Assembly (NCBI GenBank): GCA_026003495.1
Contig: BPHK01000001.1
Span: 124,001 to 188,000, forward strand
Length of the DNA: 64,000 nucleotides
Direction: 5' to 3'
Source: Candidatus Kapaibacterium sp.
Lineage (GTDB): Bacteria; Bacteroidota; Ignavibacteria; Kapaibacteriales; NICIL-2
Part shown: piece by piece, positions 7,859 through 25,541 of the stretch
Layout: every line of letters begins with the position of its first letter
Numbering within the stretch: the first letter of the stretch is position 1
Made by a program: the position numbers and the translations under genes
Notes under the pieces: generated by a model
Told to the model about the DNA's origin: nothing
The model's database searches: none
What the model saw: only the letters and a program-made list of their open reading frames with translations

Positions 7859-10800
7859 TCCTGCTCAAAGACTAGGCGGTATTTGGCAGGAGAGAGCCTG
7901 AGTTTGCCGTTCTCGGCTAAGGCGAGAAGATCCCGCCCACAGAACCTGAATACACTGTTTGACTTTTCGGCAATCATCGAACAGGAATCAGGATACATCT
8001 TGAGCGCTTCCCATACTTCTGCAGGGCATTCGATTATCCCTTTATCGAGATCTATTGCGACCCAATACCGCATCGCGAGGAATCCGTCCGAATTGAGGCG
8101 CTCCCAGTGGAAGATAGTATCACGACGATAGATGACTGATCCATCATGATGCTCGAACCTCTCTCGGTGCTCGTTCCATTCGAAGCCAAGCGCTTCTGCA
8201 TAGCTGCGGAAAACCGTAAATATTCGATCGTGCCGCCGGCGGCGAAGTCTGGTGACTTCCTCTCCTTCCCCATTGCTTTCCTCCTCTTCGAGCTTAGCGA
8301 TTGGTTCTAGCGCAGGACCGTGCGTTTGTTCGTTTGCTTCTTTGTCAGTAGCATCACGTTGGTCAAAGGGAAGCTCTTCGTCGCTCAACGTGAAATGTTC
8401 CTCGAAGTATTCAGCGATGAAGGCATCGTCTCGTTCAATGCAGGCATGGAATGCCTTTCTAACGTTAGGTTCATCGAACGGTCCTGATAGTTCGTCCACA
8501 AGCAGGTCGTAACACTTGCTCAGTTTTGCGCCGACGAAAATGTTCTCTTCATCCCATAGGACCGTTGGGGTAGTTGACGTTCCAGCCGGCGAGCCGTCAA
8601 TGTACGGCATCACCTGGAGCTCGCCACTTTTGAAGTAAATGATTCGTGACCGCTCGAGCATAAGAGCCGTTGAACGGACGCGTTGTGTTGTTTCTCCATC
8701 ACTGAATGTAACTCTCCGAAGATACCTGCTCATCGTCTTCAGCCACTGAGGAGTGATGCCCCCAGTTGCAGTCGGACGACGGATTATTATGTACTCGATG
8801 GCCTCAGCAAGGTCTTTGATCGCAGCAAAAGGAGTCTCCTGCACGATATCGGCCGAGAGCATCTGGAAATTGGCCGTTACTGCCTTAATGCCAGGATGGA
8901 GATCGGCCCACTTCGTCAGACGTTGCATAGTCAAGCGATACTTTATCTGACTGGTTGGAGTCCACCGATTGTCGAGCGTTAGCCAGTGTTTACACTGCGT
9001 CCAGATGGGCCTTGCATATTGCTTTAGAGCAGTACGCAGAGGCTTGAGTTTCCCTTCAGAGAGTTCTTTATCGGTCGGTAATTGACAAAGCCAATCAAGA
9101 ACATCTTCCAGTGTAGGCTGTTCACGCACACCGAGGTATTCCCAGAGTCTCAACATTCTGGCAGCATGGTGGATCACGGGAGCATTAGGAAGTTCTTCGC
9201 TTTCTCTGTGGAAAACCTCCGTGGCGCGCATCCATTCGCCAGTTGAAGTAAGCACCAATGGATCTTCGTCGAAGGCTTGTTGCAATTCCTCTGATGTTTC
9301 TCGTTGATATACAAGAATACGATCCAATGCCTCGTACCACTTGAGGATCTCACTGAGCAGCGGCTGGGGGTCGGGTGCTTTGGTCAGAGCTCGGAGGCGA
9401 TCAAGGAGACTCTCGACCTTGGCAGGCGTATCACGCACGCCGAGCAGGCGGAGGAGAGGTTTGGTCGCCTCGGTGTCCAATTCTGATTTTACGAATGGCT
9501 CCACATTGAGAAGCGGTTCCGTCGCTGGTGTTCGCATATAGAGCTCAGCGGGTACCCGTGGCTGCCCGTTCGTATCAAAAAGACAGGGCTTGGAGGATAA
9601 AAGGTATAACCATTCACTCCTTATTTCCGGACAGGATAAGCGACGGCTGTTTGAGTAGTTGGATTCTATCAGTACAACATCACTACATTCTTGCCAAGGC
9701 AGGCGTTGCGATACTCTCAAGAACGCAGAAACGGCTTTTGCCCATATCGTTGGATCTTCTATGGCTTTTCTCTCCCAGAAGTGCTGCACCTCTTCAGGGA
9801 AACCGTAATCGGTGACTTTTACTTGTTGCATTTGAGAATAAAAATTGACATAGCCATCATATCCACGTGATTTCAGAAAAGCACAAACTTTGCTGCGGTC
9901 CCAATACACCGTTTGCTTTGAGACTAATGGAACAAAGGGAAGGAATCCGCTTTTTTCTGAGGATATCCATTTCTGCCAGTGCTCACGGGTGCATAAACGA
10001 TACTGCTCGAAGTAGGCGTCGTGCAAAAGGTGGGCTTCCTTCCAAGATTCAGGCAAAAGTTCCTCGATGGCTGGGTCCTGCGTCGCGATAATGTGCTCAG
10101 AGAGGCTACGTTGTTTACCATCCCGACTAATGCAGCGGAATTGCCGGGGCGCTCTCACGTCGAGCGCTGCCAGGAGATGAGCAATATGGATGTGATCATG
10201 TAAGGAAATATCTTTTCGATCAAATAAATTTCGGCAGGCGTTATAGATGATTTTGTCGGTGTCGCTGGCACGGTCGAGCTTTATTTCGCGGAGTAACTGA
10301 TGTGCGTTTTCGAGATCCTTGCTATTTACCTGCTCGCGATTTTCAAGATAGTGTATCCACTCTGGTTCTACCACTATCACCAAACCCGTGAGGAATTCCC
10401 AGGCTTCGTCGGAGAGGTGTTGGTTCTTCTCAGGCAGCCGCACAACCTGGTTGGCGGGATGCAGCTCCCGACTTCCCTTGACCGGAACGAGCGGGATGTC
10501 CGACAAGGTTTTTTCTTCATACGGCCAGGTTGACCGGTCCCTGGAGCTTACCTGGTCGCGATGTCGCCACACCAGACTCCAGAGTATCCGAAGGCCCTCC
10601 ACATCACGAGGCCTTGGTACAGGTCTTACACGACGCAATTGCCTTACAACGCTCTCTTCCTGAAGATTCTCTAGCAGCTCCCACTGGTCTAACCTTCGTC
10701 GGGCTTCCTCTGTGACGAGAGGGGAGAGGAGGGCCATATCAGAAGCTTCGAAGACCTGGAGCAAATCAGCCGGCTCCCACACTTTGTAGACCCGCCGAGG

Positions 10801-11967
10801 CGGAGCGATACAACTCTCATAATAAGCCAGTTTGCCGTCCATCGTGAGCAAAACTGGATGGTTGCCGAGCGCCTCTCTAAAGGCTTTGCTCAAAAGCTCC
10901 GCTACCTGCGTTCCCTGCAAACTGCTTCTCTGCGGCCTGGGAGGGAGCAGCTCGTAGGCCCGGGCCCGCTCCTCCAGAAGTAAGGACTGGTTTGCCAACC
11001 ACGCCACCATAGAACGCCCAGCCAACTGACCCAGTCGGGTAAGCAGCCACCGATTAGTAGGCGAAATGGAAGGGTCTTTGATGCCGAATCGGCCAGGGTC
11101 CTGTAGAAAAGGCGCATTGCAAGAAAAGGGCGTCTCCACCTGCACCCCCGTCGGAAGAACCGTATACAACCGCTGGGGCCCAGGCAGCCCCAGCACCAGC
11201 TCCACCCGACAAGGAGGAAGGTTCAAATCCTCTACGTCCCGCTCCTGGCGAATCTCTTCCAAGGCCTCCTCCGGAAAAGGCTCTTCTTCAGAGGCAAAGT
11301 ATAACACCTCCAAAGTCTCCTCGCTCACAAGCTGAATGACTTCGGCGCCAGGCGAAGGTCCCTCCCTAACTCGCTTCTTACGAATCGTTCTACCTTCAAT
11401 CTCAAGCTCCTCAATGTGCCGGAAAAAAAGCAACGAAGCAGGACTTTTTATCCAATCTTCCAGGTTCTTCCGTAGTTCTTGTTCGCGATTCTCGTCCTGA
11501 ATGCGAACCGTAATGCGCGTCTTGTCGCAAGGAGGCGCCTTCTCCAACCAAATAGGAAGCGTGAACCGCTGCTTTTCAAAACGCACGGCCAGCGTGGGCG
11601 TAAAGAGCTCAACGATGTCTCCCAAACTAAAAGTGGACTTGAACCCTATGCCCCGAAAGCCGATAGTGTAGAGCGTACGCTTATTTGAGAACCCAAACCG
11701 GCACAGCGAAGCGAACTCCTCTTCGGTAAAATCATGCCCGTCATGCTCAAAGAGAAAGACCCCCTCCTCTATCCGAACCCTAACCCGCCGCGCTCCCGCA
11801 TCATCGGCGTTCTGAAGCAATTCAGAAAGCACATGGCGTGGACTTTGCACCTGCCGAAAGAGCTGCTTCCAAGGACCAGCCAATTCGGGGTCCTTCTCCA
11901 ACTGCTTCCAACGCTCGAGTGCCCACTTGCGAATGTTCTCAAAAAATGCTGGCGGATTGCATTTCAT
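7855..11967 (-). CDS. Giant sacsin-like HATPase (Hsp90-type GHKL ATPase) protein of the defence island
   Basis: 1370 residues. An N-terminal sacsin-type GHKL ATPase is clear. HVLSELLQNADDAGA (residues ~44-58) is the ATP-binding N-box, and GFRGIGFKSTF (~103-113) is the glycine-rich lid. The remaining ~1100 residues are mostly alpha-helical and charged, with no domain I can name; a C-terminal region near 1290-1360 may be a small alpha/beta domain. Such HATPase giants are frequent in phage-defence islands, where their substrate is unknown. It is the last gene of the minus-strand operon, 39 bases after the DUF499 gene. Codon use looks less GC-rich than in the three upstream genes, and it lacks REP insertions, so it may have joined the island separately. 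Confidence 0.8.
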   Translation of the reverse strand: MKCNPPAFFENIRKWALERWKQLEKDPELAGPWKQLFRQVQSPRHVLSELLQNADDAGARRVRVRIEEGVFLFEHDGHDFTEEEFASLCRFGFSNKRTLYTIGFRGIGFKSTFSLGDIVELFTPTLAVRFEKQRFTLPIWLEKAPPCDKTRITVRIQDENREQELRKNLEDWIKSPASLLFFRHIEELEIEGRTIRKKRVREGPSPGAEVIQLVSEETLEVLYFASEEEPFPEEALEEIRQERDVEDLNLPPCRVELVLGLPGPQRLYTVLPTGVQVETPFSCNAPFLQDPGRFGIKDPSISPTNRWLLTRLGQLAGRSMVAWLANQSLLLEERARAYELLPPRPQRSSLQGTQVAELLSKAFREALGNHPVLLTMDGKLAYYESCIAPPRRVYKVWEPADLLQVFEASDMALLSPLVTEEARRRLDQWELLENLQEESVVRQLRRVRPVPRPRDVEGLRILWSLVWRHRDQVSSRDRSTWPYEEKTLSDIPLVPVKGSRELHPANQVVRLPEKNQHLSDEAWEFLTGLVIVVEPEWIHYLENREQVNSKDLENAHQLLREIKLDRASDTDKIIYNACRNLFDRKDISLHDHIHIAHLLAALDVRAPRQFRCISRDGKQRSLSEHIIATQDPAIEELLPESWKEAHLLHDAYFEQYRLCTREHWQKWISSEKSGFLPFVPLVSKQTVYWDRSKVCAFLKSRGYDGYVNFYSQMQQVKVTDYGFPEEVQHFWERKAIEDPTIWAKAVSAFLRVSQRLPWQECSDVVLIESNYSNSRRLSCPEIRSEWLYLLSSKPCLFDTNGQPRVPAELYMRTPATEPLLNVEPFVKSELDTEATKPLLRLLGVRDTPAKVESLLDRLRALTKAPDPQPLLSEILKWYEALDRILVYQRETSEELQQAFDEDPLVLTSTGEWMRATEVFHRESEELPNAPVIHHAARMLRLWEYLGVREQPTLEDVLDWLCQLPTDKELSEGKLKPLRTALKQYARPIWTQCKHWLTLDNRWTPTSQIKYRLTMQRLTKWADLHPGIKAVTANFQMLSADIVQETPFAAIKDLAEAIEYIIIRRPTATGGITPQWLKTMSRYLRRVTFSDGETTQRVRSTALMLERSRIIYFKSGELQVMPYIDGSPAGTSTTPTVLWDEENIFVGAKLSKCYDLLVDELSGPFDEPNVRKAFHACIERDDAFIAEYFEEHFTLSDEELPFDQRDATDKEANEQTHGPALEPIAKLEEEESNGEGEEVTRLRRRRHDRIFTVFRSYAEALGFEWNEHRERFEHHDGSVIYRRDTIFHWERLNSDGFLAMRYWVAIDLDKGIIECPAEVWEALKMYPDSCSMIAEKSNSVFRFCGRDLLALAENGKLRLSPAKYRLVFEQD

Positions 11968-12006
11968 GGTACTTCCTCACGTAGCGATTCTACAGTCGAA
12001 GGCGTG

Positions 12007-15000
12007 TTAGTCTCTTTCAAAACCATGGCCAGTGAACTTCAGCGTCCGGCAGTTTTCCGTCACGACGCGCACCACCTGCTCGGGCACGCCGTCGGGAACC
12101 GCAACGTGAATCTCCAGCGTCACCGAGACCTGGGCACCTGGAAGCGAGGAAAGATGCGCCAGAACTTCTTCGGCGATGCGGCCTGCCTCTGCTCCGAGGC
12201 GAAGGGGACTCAGTGCCACACTGCCATGAAAGCGCTTAGGGAGGGCGGCGGTGGTATCAGGCACTCCCGTAGGCGTAGGGGAGATAGGCTCTCCCCCGGG
12301 CAGGGCGGTCCCTCCAGCCGCAGCGCTGGGCGCGACCCCCATTGGAGCTGGAACGGTTGATTGCTCCCCCTGGATCTGGCGCCGTGCAGCCTCGGGTTTG
12401 ACGAGGAGCCCTTGCGGGTCCGAGTCCGACAGAGAGAGGTTCTGCCCGTAGCGTAAGCCCCGATACCGCCCCGTCGCTTCGTCGTAGCTGTCGGCGTAAG
12501 CAAAGCCATCCTGTTCCCAACTCAGCAGGCTCACCCCATCGCGCACCGCGCGCACCAACACCGCAGGCTCTTTGAGGCGCGGCAGGTACACATAGCGGGC
12601 AAAATCCTCCACCAACTGCCGCACTTGGACGTGATCGCCTCGCCAGAGGGGGATACGGTCGAGTTCCATGCGCAGGCGCGTGCCTGCCAGGCTGGTGAGG
12701 AGCAACTCGTCGTTGCGTAGGCGTTTGCTGGCCCGCACGGCGAGCGAATCCGCCCCTTGCAGGCGGAGAGCGTCGAAGGTCACCGCCGCGGCTGGGTCCG
12801 GCCGACCCTGTGCGTCCTGCTGCACGGGCACCAGCAGCCAAGAGTAGGTTTCTGGCAGGCGCGCCTCCACCGTTTTGTCGGCGGACTGCTTTTGCGCCTC
12901 CGCCTGCCGAACCTGCTGGGGGTCCAGGTTCAGCGCCTCTCGGTCGTTCAGGATAGATTCCCACCCCAGGTAGCGCCGCACCGCTTCCTCCAGATCCGAT
13001 AGCCGGGATTCGTCCGGCGCCAGGAAGACGAGCACGTTGCGATAGAGCCGCGGCGCAGAGCCTCGCATTTCCAGGATTTCCCTTGCTTTGCCGAGAGCGG
13101 CGCTTTCCAGATTGCCTCTGGCGTGGGGCGTGGAGGGGCCCAGGACCACCAGGCGCGTTTCGAGTTGGTCGGGCACGTCCGAGCCGGACTGCGGGAAGGG
13201 ATGCACCCCGTAGAAATCGCCGCGCTCGCGCAATGCCTGCCGCACTCGCTTCTCGATTTCCTGGTGCACTCGGTCTGGGTCGCGTTTGAGCTGCTCGGCC
13301 CGGTCCTCGGCCAGCTTGGTGACCGTGGGCTGGGTAGCGTACCAGTAGCGCGTGCCGTCGTGGTAGAGGTAGGTGGCTTCGCTGGCAAGCCGGCGGAGGG
13401 CATCCCCGAAGACAGCCACCGGCTCGCCGGGGAACGCACAGCCCAGCTTGATGCGGCGATCTTCAAGCCCTTTGTGTGGCGCGCTCGTCACCGGCGCTGA
13501 GCCCAGGAAGATCGTGCGCGCCACCCGTCGGCAGGCCGAGTACTTGCCCAGATTGGGATGGTCGCGATCGAGCCGGACGGGCAGGGCGCCCAGTCCATCG
13601 ACATCCTTCTCGAGAATCGGTGCCCAGTTGTCGGGCAGGTAGCGCGTCAGCTCGAACTGGACCCGTGGATCATCCATCGGTAGGGTGGCCGGCAGAATAA
13701 GGGGGCTGCGATCCCCCCTCTCCCACAGGGAATGAATCACTGCCGCCATAAGCCGCAGCACCCCCCGCGTGCGCTGAAACTTCAGCAGCGTGGACCAGTC
13801 GGTATAAAGCCGCTCGAAAACCTCGGGATGAATGGGATAGGCGGCCTTGAGGCGCTCCTCGTAGGCGCGCTCGGCGCATTCGGACGGGAATTCCGCGGCC
13901 TGCGTGCGGTAGAGCTCGGCAAAAGCGCGGGCCACCACATCGCGCGCCTTGTACTGCTGATCCTCGGTGAAAGGCTGGAAGAGCCGCCGCCGCACGATTT
14001 CAAACGACTCTTCGGCCGAAGCAGGGCGCCACGAGGACTCTACGCGCCCAATCACATTCTGCAGGCGATGCAGGGCTTCCCGCCCCCGCAAGCCGCCGAC
14101 TTCCACATCTTCGGCGTGCGACGCTCCCGGTCCTTCCGAGGCGGGTAAGCTGACGACCACTAAGCAATCACTGACTGCCCGCGCGGATTCGGTGAGCGCC
14201 TGCGCAAAGGAAAACTGCGTCTCGAACGAACCGCCTGGCAAATCGGCTGCGTCGTGGAGCTGGCGGGCGTAGGCGACCCACTCGTCGATGAGCACAAGGC
14301 AGGGGCCATAGTCACGGAACAGTTCGCGCAGGCGATCGCCGGGGTTGGTGGCGCGCTCGTCGTCGGCGCGTAGGCGCTCATAAGCCTCGCGCCCGCCCAA
14401 TTGCCAGGCCAGTTCACCCCACAGGGTGCGCACTTCGGTGCCGTCGGGCTTGCGGTGGGGATTGCCCGGCGAAAGGCGGTTTCCTACCAACACCACCCGC
14501 TTGACGGAAAGCGCCCTGGGAGCGCCGGCATCCTTGCCAGCGATATTTGATGCCGTCTGGAAGGTGGCGCTCCCAGCCAGGCGTCGTGTGGCTTCCTCCA
14601 CCGCCCGCTCCACTCCCGGCAGCTCCGCCAGCGGCCTCCCCGAAGCCAAATGAAAAAGGGCCAGCATGGAGTGCGTCTTGCCCCCGCCGAAGTTGGTCTG
14701 CAGTTGCACCACGGGGTCGCCTCCCTGGCCGGTCAGCCGCAGGATGGCGTTGGCCAAAAGCTGTCGCAGACTCTCAGTGAGGTAGGTGCGTCGGAAAAAC
14801 TCCACCGGATCGCGGTACTCGTCGCTCCCTTCGCCCAGGTAAACCTGCCACAGGTCGGCAGCGAATTCGGCCTGCTGGTAGCGGCCGCTGGTCACGTCGG
14901 GATGCGGTACGGCCACCTCGCGCCAGGGCTTGAGGCTACTGGTGGCGCTACTCTCGATCAGGGAGCCGCCCAGCCGTCGCTTCTCGCTGCGCACTTGCTC

Positions 15001-15429
15001 GTCGTACACCTGGCGGCGGAGTTCTAATTTGAGCCGGCGTACCTCTTCCGACTGGGGCGCCGAGAGGGCTGCCAGGAGCCGTTCGGCCGAGTCGAGCGCG
15101 CGGTCGGCGTCGTCGCTCGAAAACGTCTCCTGGTGCGCCCAGCGATTGCGCCACTCGCGCAGCTCGCTCACCAGCGACCGTTCAGCAGACCCCAGCGTGG
15201 TGCGGAAGACGGCGTTCCAGCTCTCCCACATCACCTTGAGCAGCGCCGCCACATCCATTTGGCTGAACGGCTTGCCTGCGTTGTACCGGTCCTCGCCAAC
15301 AAGACGCGCTACCTCCGCCTCGGCTTTCGGGCCGAAGAACCTTCGCATCTCCCGTTCGACATAAGGCGCCAGCCCCTCGCGCAGAAGCTCAAGCGCCTTT
15401 CCTACTCGATCGCGATTGGTCATGGCCAT
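12007..15429 (-). CDS. Swt1-type HEPN / DUF499 P-loop ATPase of the defence island
   Basis: 1140 residues from the ATG at 15429; a GGAGA lies about 8 bases upstream, and a second ATG follows at 15423. Residues ~1-125 look like a Swt1-family HEPN domain with an R-x4-H RNase-type motif (RNRWAH, residues 94-99). The large DUF499 ATPase follows, with Walker A GGGKTH at ~248-253 and a Walker B-like CLVLIDEW. DUF499 proteins are BrxC/PglY-like ATPases that co-occur with DUF1156 methyltransferases in anti-phage loci. An in-frame REP-like insertion (14518-14576) adds the stretch GSATFQTASNIAGKDAGAP just before the VVLVGNRLSPG strand. It starts 4 bases after the methyltransferase stop. The protein probably acts in the cytoplasm as the NTP-driven core; nuclease activity of the HEPN part is inference. 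Confidence 0.83.
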   Translation of the reverse strand: MAMTNRDRVGKALELLREGLAPYVEREMRRFFGPKAEAEVARLVGEDRYNAGKPFSQMDVAALLKVMWESWNAVFRTTLGSAERSLVSELREWRNRWAHQETFSSDDADRALDSAERLLAALSAPQSEEVRRLKLELRRQVYDEQVRSEKRRLGGSLIESSATSSLKPWREVAVPHPDVTSGRYQQAEFAADLWQVYLGEGSDEYRDPVEFFRRTYLTESLRQLLANAILRLTGQGGDPVVQLQTNFGGGKTHSMLALFHLASGRPLAELPGVERAVEEATRRLAGSATFQTASNIAGKDAGAPRALSVKRVVLVGNRLSPGNPHRKPDGTEVRTLWGELAWQLGGREAYERLRADDERATNPGDRLRELFRDYGPCLVLIDEWVAYARQLHDAADLPGGSFETQFSFAQALTESARAVSDCLVVVSLPASEGPGASHAEDVEVGGLRGREALHRLQNVIGRVESSWRPASAEESFEIVRRRLFQPFTEDQQYKARDVVARAFAELYRTQAAEFPSECAERAYEERLKAAYPIHPEVFERLYTDWSTLLKFQRTRGVLRLMAAVIHSLWERGDRSPLILPATLPMDDPRVQFELTRYLPDNWAPILEKDVDGLGALPVRLDRDHPNLGKYSACRRVARTIFLGSAPVTSAPHKGLEDRRIKLGCAFPGEPVAVFGDALRRLASEATYLYHDGTRYWYATQPTVTKLAEDRAEQLKRDPDRVHQEIEKRVRQALRERGDFYGVHPFPQSGSDVPDQLETRLVVLGPSTPHARGNLESAALGKAREILEMRGSAPRLYRNVLVFLAPDESRLSDLEEAVRRYLGWESILNDREALNLDPQQVRQAEAQKQSADKTVEARLPETYSWLLVPVQQDAQGRPDPAAAVTFDALRLQGADSLAVRASKRLRNDELLLTSLAGTRLRMELDRIPLWRGDHVQVRQLVEDFARYVYLPRLKEPAVLVRAVRDGVSLLSWEQDGFAYADSYDEATGRYRGLRYGQNLSLSDSDPQGLLVKPEAARRQIQGEQSTVPAPMGVAPSAAAGGTALPGGEPISPTPTGVPDTTAALPKRFHGSVALSPLRLGAEAGRIAEEVLAHLSSLPGAQVSVTLEIHVAVPDGVPEQVVRVVTENCRTLKFTGHGFERD
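14518..14576. repeat. REP-like palindrome inside the DUF499 gene
   Basis: The element runs from GGGAGC to GCTCCC, which are mutually complementary. It contains one hairpin around GCCGGCATCCTTGCC and a second around CGTCTGGAAGGTGGCG. It is the same design as the copies in the neighbouring methyltransferase gene, only more diverged. Read on the minus strand it is open and adds about 20 residues to the protein. Confidence 0.75.
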
Positions 15430-15433
15430 AAGC

Positions 15434-22716
<7,283 letters not shown>

Positions 22717-22894
22717 GGGACGCTCCGTACTCGAAGGACCAACGCCTTAGCTGTCGGCGATTCTCTCGCACAGAACCAGTGGAAGCGAAGTCGCCAAGAA
22801 CTGTCACGAAATTATCGTCGTACCGCAGTGTCGGACAACAGTTCGCACGTGATAAGAAGCTTCATAAGCAGAATAGGGGGCGTTAGAGCGACCG

Positions 22895-25459
22895 TCAGCG
22901 GATTCCGTACGTGGTACCGAGCACGCGTGCGTCACGTCGGAAGACGATGGCGATCGCACCGGTCGGGAGCCCAGCCAGCGAAATCGAGCGTTCATGCACG
23001 CCGGCACTCAACCACCCCTCCCAGAGTCGTCCGAGATACCGGCCATCGAGTGTGTAGGCATCGAGTTGAACGGTACCGTCGCGGTCGAGCTGTACACGTG
23101 CAGTCGCACGGTCTCCCAGCGGGAGGGGATAGAACTCCACAGCGTTGGAGCGTGAGGACTCGGTTGCTTCGCGTTCGACGCTCGTCACGCCCGCCAGCCA
23201 GCGCGCAAAGCCACGCGACGATCGCCCCCCTGCCAGATCGAATGATCCACCGACGCAGAGTGCCCCGCCTGCGACGGCGAGCGCACGGACTGCAGCACTG
23301 GTGCCTTCGAGACCGCTGCCGAGCCGCTGCCATCTTCCCGTTGCCGGATTATACCGTGCAATACGGTTTGCGCTCGTATCTCCAGCACGGGTGAATTCAC
23401 CGCCGACGATAATTTCATCGCCGTAGATGCCGAGCGTGTAGATAGTGCCGTTTGTACCGCCGGGGATCGCCTCCCACGTGCCGCTGGTGATGTTCCACCG
23501 TGCAATGTTTGCGCACTCGACCGAACCTGCGCGGTTGAATCCTCCTGCTACGTACAGCCAGCCATCGGTAACGAGCATGGCATAGACAACACCCTGCTGC
23601 GAGCCTTGCCCGATACCATCTCCAAGTGGCTCCCACATCGAGCCGTTCCACCGTGCGATCGAACGTGCTGGTACACCACCGATCGCGCTGAAATTCCCCC
23701 CAGCAATCACCGATCCATCGGGCAGCAACGCGACAGCGTAGACCGCACCACTTGCGATCCCGCCACCAAGCCCGCGCCATTGTTGGCCGTCATAGACGGC
23801 AATCCCCCGGAGCGAGTCACCATTGAGCGTCCGATAGTTGCCGCCGCAGTAGAGCAGATTTCGCTCGGCGTTGTAGGTAAGACAGAAGATGCTCCGCGAC
23901 GTGAAACTTCCCCCGACGGTCGCAAGAACGTTTGTGGTCTTTGCCGAGGTATCGTAGAGCACCAGACCTGGAGTTGGCTGATTGTTCACGTTGAAGACGG
24001 AGGCAATGGCGATCGTTCCATCGCGATATGCTGATAAGCGATTGAAAAAACGTTGCTGTTGGTTGAAAGGAATTCCCTCGACTGCTTGCCAGCGTGCGCC
24101 AGTAAAACGTGCAAGTCGTGGAGAAGACACTGGTCCCGCGTTCGAGAAATTGCCAAGCACATAGACTGCTCCAGCAGCATCCGCGAGCAGGTCGAAGACA
24201 TCGCCATCGAGCCCGTTGCCGCGACTGCCGCCGACGGTAAGCCATGTCCATCCATTCCACACGGCGATGCCGCGGATGATAAACTCATCGGCAAGTGGCA
24301 GGTCAAAGCTCCCTCCCATAAGAATGCTGCTTCCAAATGGCGCAAATGCCATCGCCGTTCCGTTGATTTGGTCGCCACCCATCGAGTGCCAACGCGAGCC
24401 ATCCCACCATGCAAGCAAGACGATCGTATCGCGACCGATGGTTTCAAAGCCGCCACTGATGTACAAGCGCTGGCCATCGACTAAGAGCGCTGTCACAGGG
24501 CCATCGGGTGGTCCGAGCTCGGACCAACTGGTACCATCCCACCGCGCGAGATTTCGTACAGTGCGACTACCGCTTTTACCGAAGTCACCGCCGGCGACGA
24601 CTGAGCCATCCCAGAGTTTTCCGATGGCGAGGACTTGTGCCTGGCCGATCTGGAATTCGGGAGCAAGTCCGTCCCCGAGAGCATGCCACTGCCTTCCATC
24701 CCAGCGAGCGATCGAATGTGCCGCAATTGCTCCAACCTGTCGGAACGAACCTCCGACGAAGAGATCAGTGCCATCGGCGTAGAGCACCGATACGTTGCCG
24801 TCTCGTATCCCCCCACCAACGGAAGACCATGAAGTGCCGTCCCACCGTGCGATTCGATTGGTGCCAGCTACCCCATCGATTGAGGTAAACGCACCGCCGA
24901 CGTAGAGTGTATCGCCAATCCACGCAAGCGTAGTGATGGAGCCATCAATTGAGCGGGCGAGAGGCCGAACTCCCGTCCAATCGTAGATCGCAAGGTTCGT
25001 CGCCGCAGTTCCACCAATAGTAGCGAATTGACCGGCGATGACAAGTTCTCCGCGTGGCCCAAATGCGAGTGCTGAGATTGTGCCCGATCCACCCGTGGAG
25101 CTGAGCGCACCGCCTTCGACAAGTGGCATCCACCGCTGGCCATTCCAGAGTGCAAGCGAATACGCATCCATGCCCAGGAAGTAGCGGAAATACCCACCAA
25201 CAACGATTGTATCGCCCTTGACAGCGATTGCTTGGATGATGACCTGCTCAGTCGAGGCCGGGCCAAACTGCGGATCCCAGTAGCGGTCGTCAGGATCAGC
25301 AGAGAGCACCCGCGGCAGACTACGCTGGAGTGCTTCCCACGCTGCTGGGGAAGAGTGCCGAATTCGTTCGATCCCTGTTACCAGGCGTTCTTGAGCGCTC
25401 GCGCCAGTCGAGCAACTCCACACTACCGCGAGAATCCAGAACCCAAACCATCGAATCAT
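22895..25459 (-). CDS. Secreted repeat protein (beta-propeller/kelch-like) with T9SS-type C-terminal region
   Basis: 854 residues from the ATG at 25459, which places the signal peptide (WFGFWILAVVWSCSTGASAQ) directly at the N-terminus. The body is a long series of ~55-70-residue repeats of the form ARWDGTSWSELG...ALLVDGQRLYISGGF, typical of propeller-like secreted proteins of this phylum. The final ~80 residues (EFYPLPLGDRATARVQLD, LDAYTLDGRYLGRLW) resemble a type IX secretion sorting domain. Probable cell-surface or released protein with unknown ligand. The 178 bases between its 3' end and the helicase start hold no recognised feature. Confidence 0.75.
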   Translation of the reverse strand: MIRWFGFWILAVVWSCSTGASAQERLVTGIERIRHSSPAAWEALQRSLPRVLSADPDDRYWDPQFGPASTEQVIIQAIAVKGDTIVVGGYFRYFLGMDAYSLALWNGQRWMPLVEGGALSSTGGSGTISALAFGPRGELVIAGQFATIGGTAATNLAIYDWTGVRPLARSIDGSITTLAWIGDTLYVGGAFTSIDGVAGTNRIARWDGTSWSSVGGGIRDGNVSVLYADGTDLFVGGSFRQVGAIAAHSIARWDGRQWHALGDGLAPEFQIGQAQVLAIGKLWDGSVVAGGDFGKSGSRTVRNLARWDGTSWSELGPPDGPVTALLVDGQRLYISGGFETIGRDTIVLLAWWDGSRWHSMGGDQINGTAMAFAPFGSSILMGGSFDLPLADEFIIRGIAVWNGWTWLTVGGSRGNGLDGDVFDLLADAAGAVYVLGNFSNAGPVSSPRLARFTGARWQAVEGIPFNQQQRFFNRLSAYRDGTIAIASVFNVNNQPTPGLVLYDTSAKTTNVLATVGGSFTSRSIFCLTYNAERNLLYCGGNYRTLNGDSLRGIAVYDGQQWRGLGGGIASGAVYAVALLPDGSVIAGGNFSAIGGVPARSIARWNGSMWEPLGDGIGQGSQQGVVYAMLVTDGWLYVAGGFNRAGSVECANIARWNITSGTWEAIPGGTNGTIYTLGIYGDEIIVGGEFTRAGDTSANRIARYNPATGRWQRLGSGLEGTSAAVRALAVAGGALCVGGSFDLAGGRSSRGFARWLAGVTSVEREATESSRSNAVEFYPLPLGDRATARVQLDRDGTVQLDAYTLDGRYLGRLWEGWLSAGVHERSISLAGLPTGAIAIVFRRDARVLGTTYGIR

Positions 25460-25541
25460 GATAAAGGAATCCAGACGTGATGATACACACCGCAAATTAG
25501 CACTGCGTTCGTTCCAAAACAAGCGCCTAATTTTGCGACCG

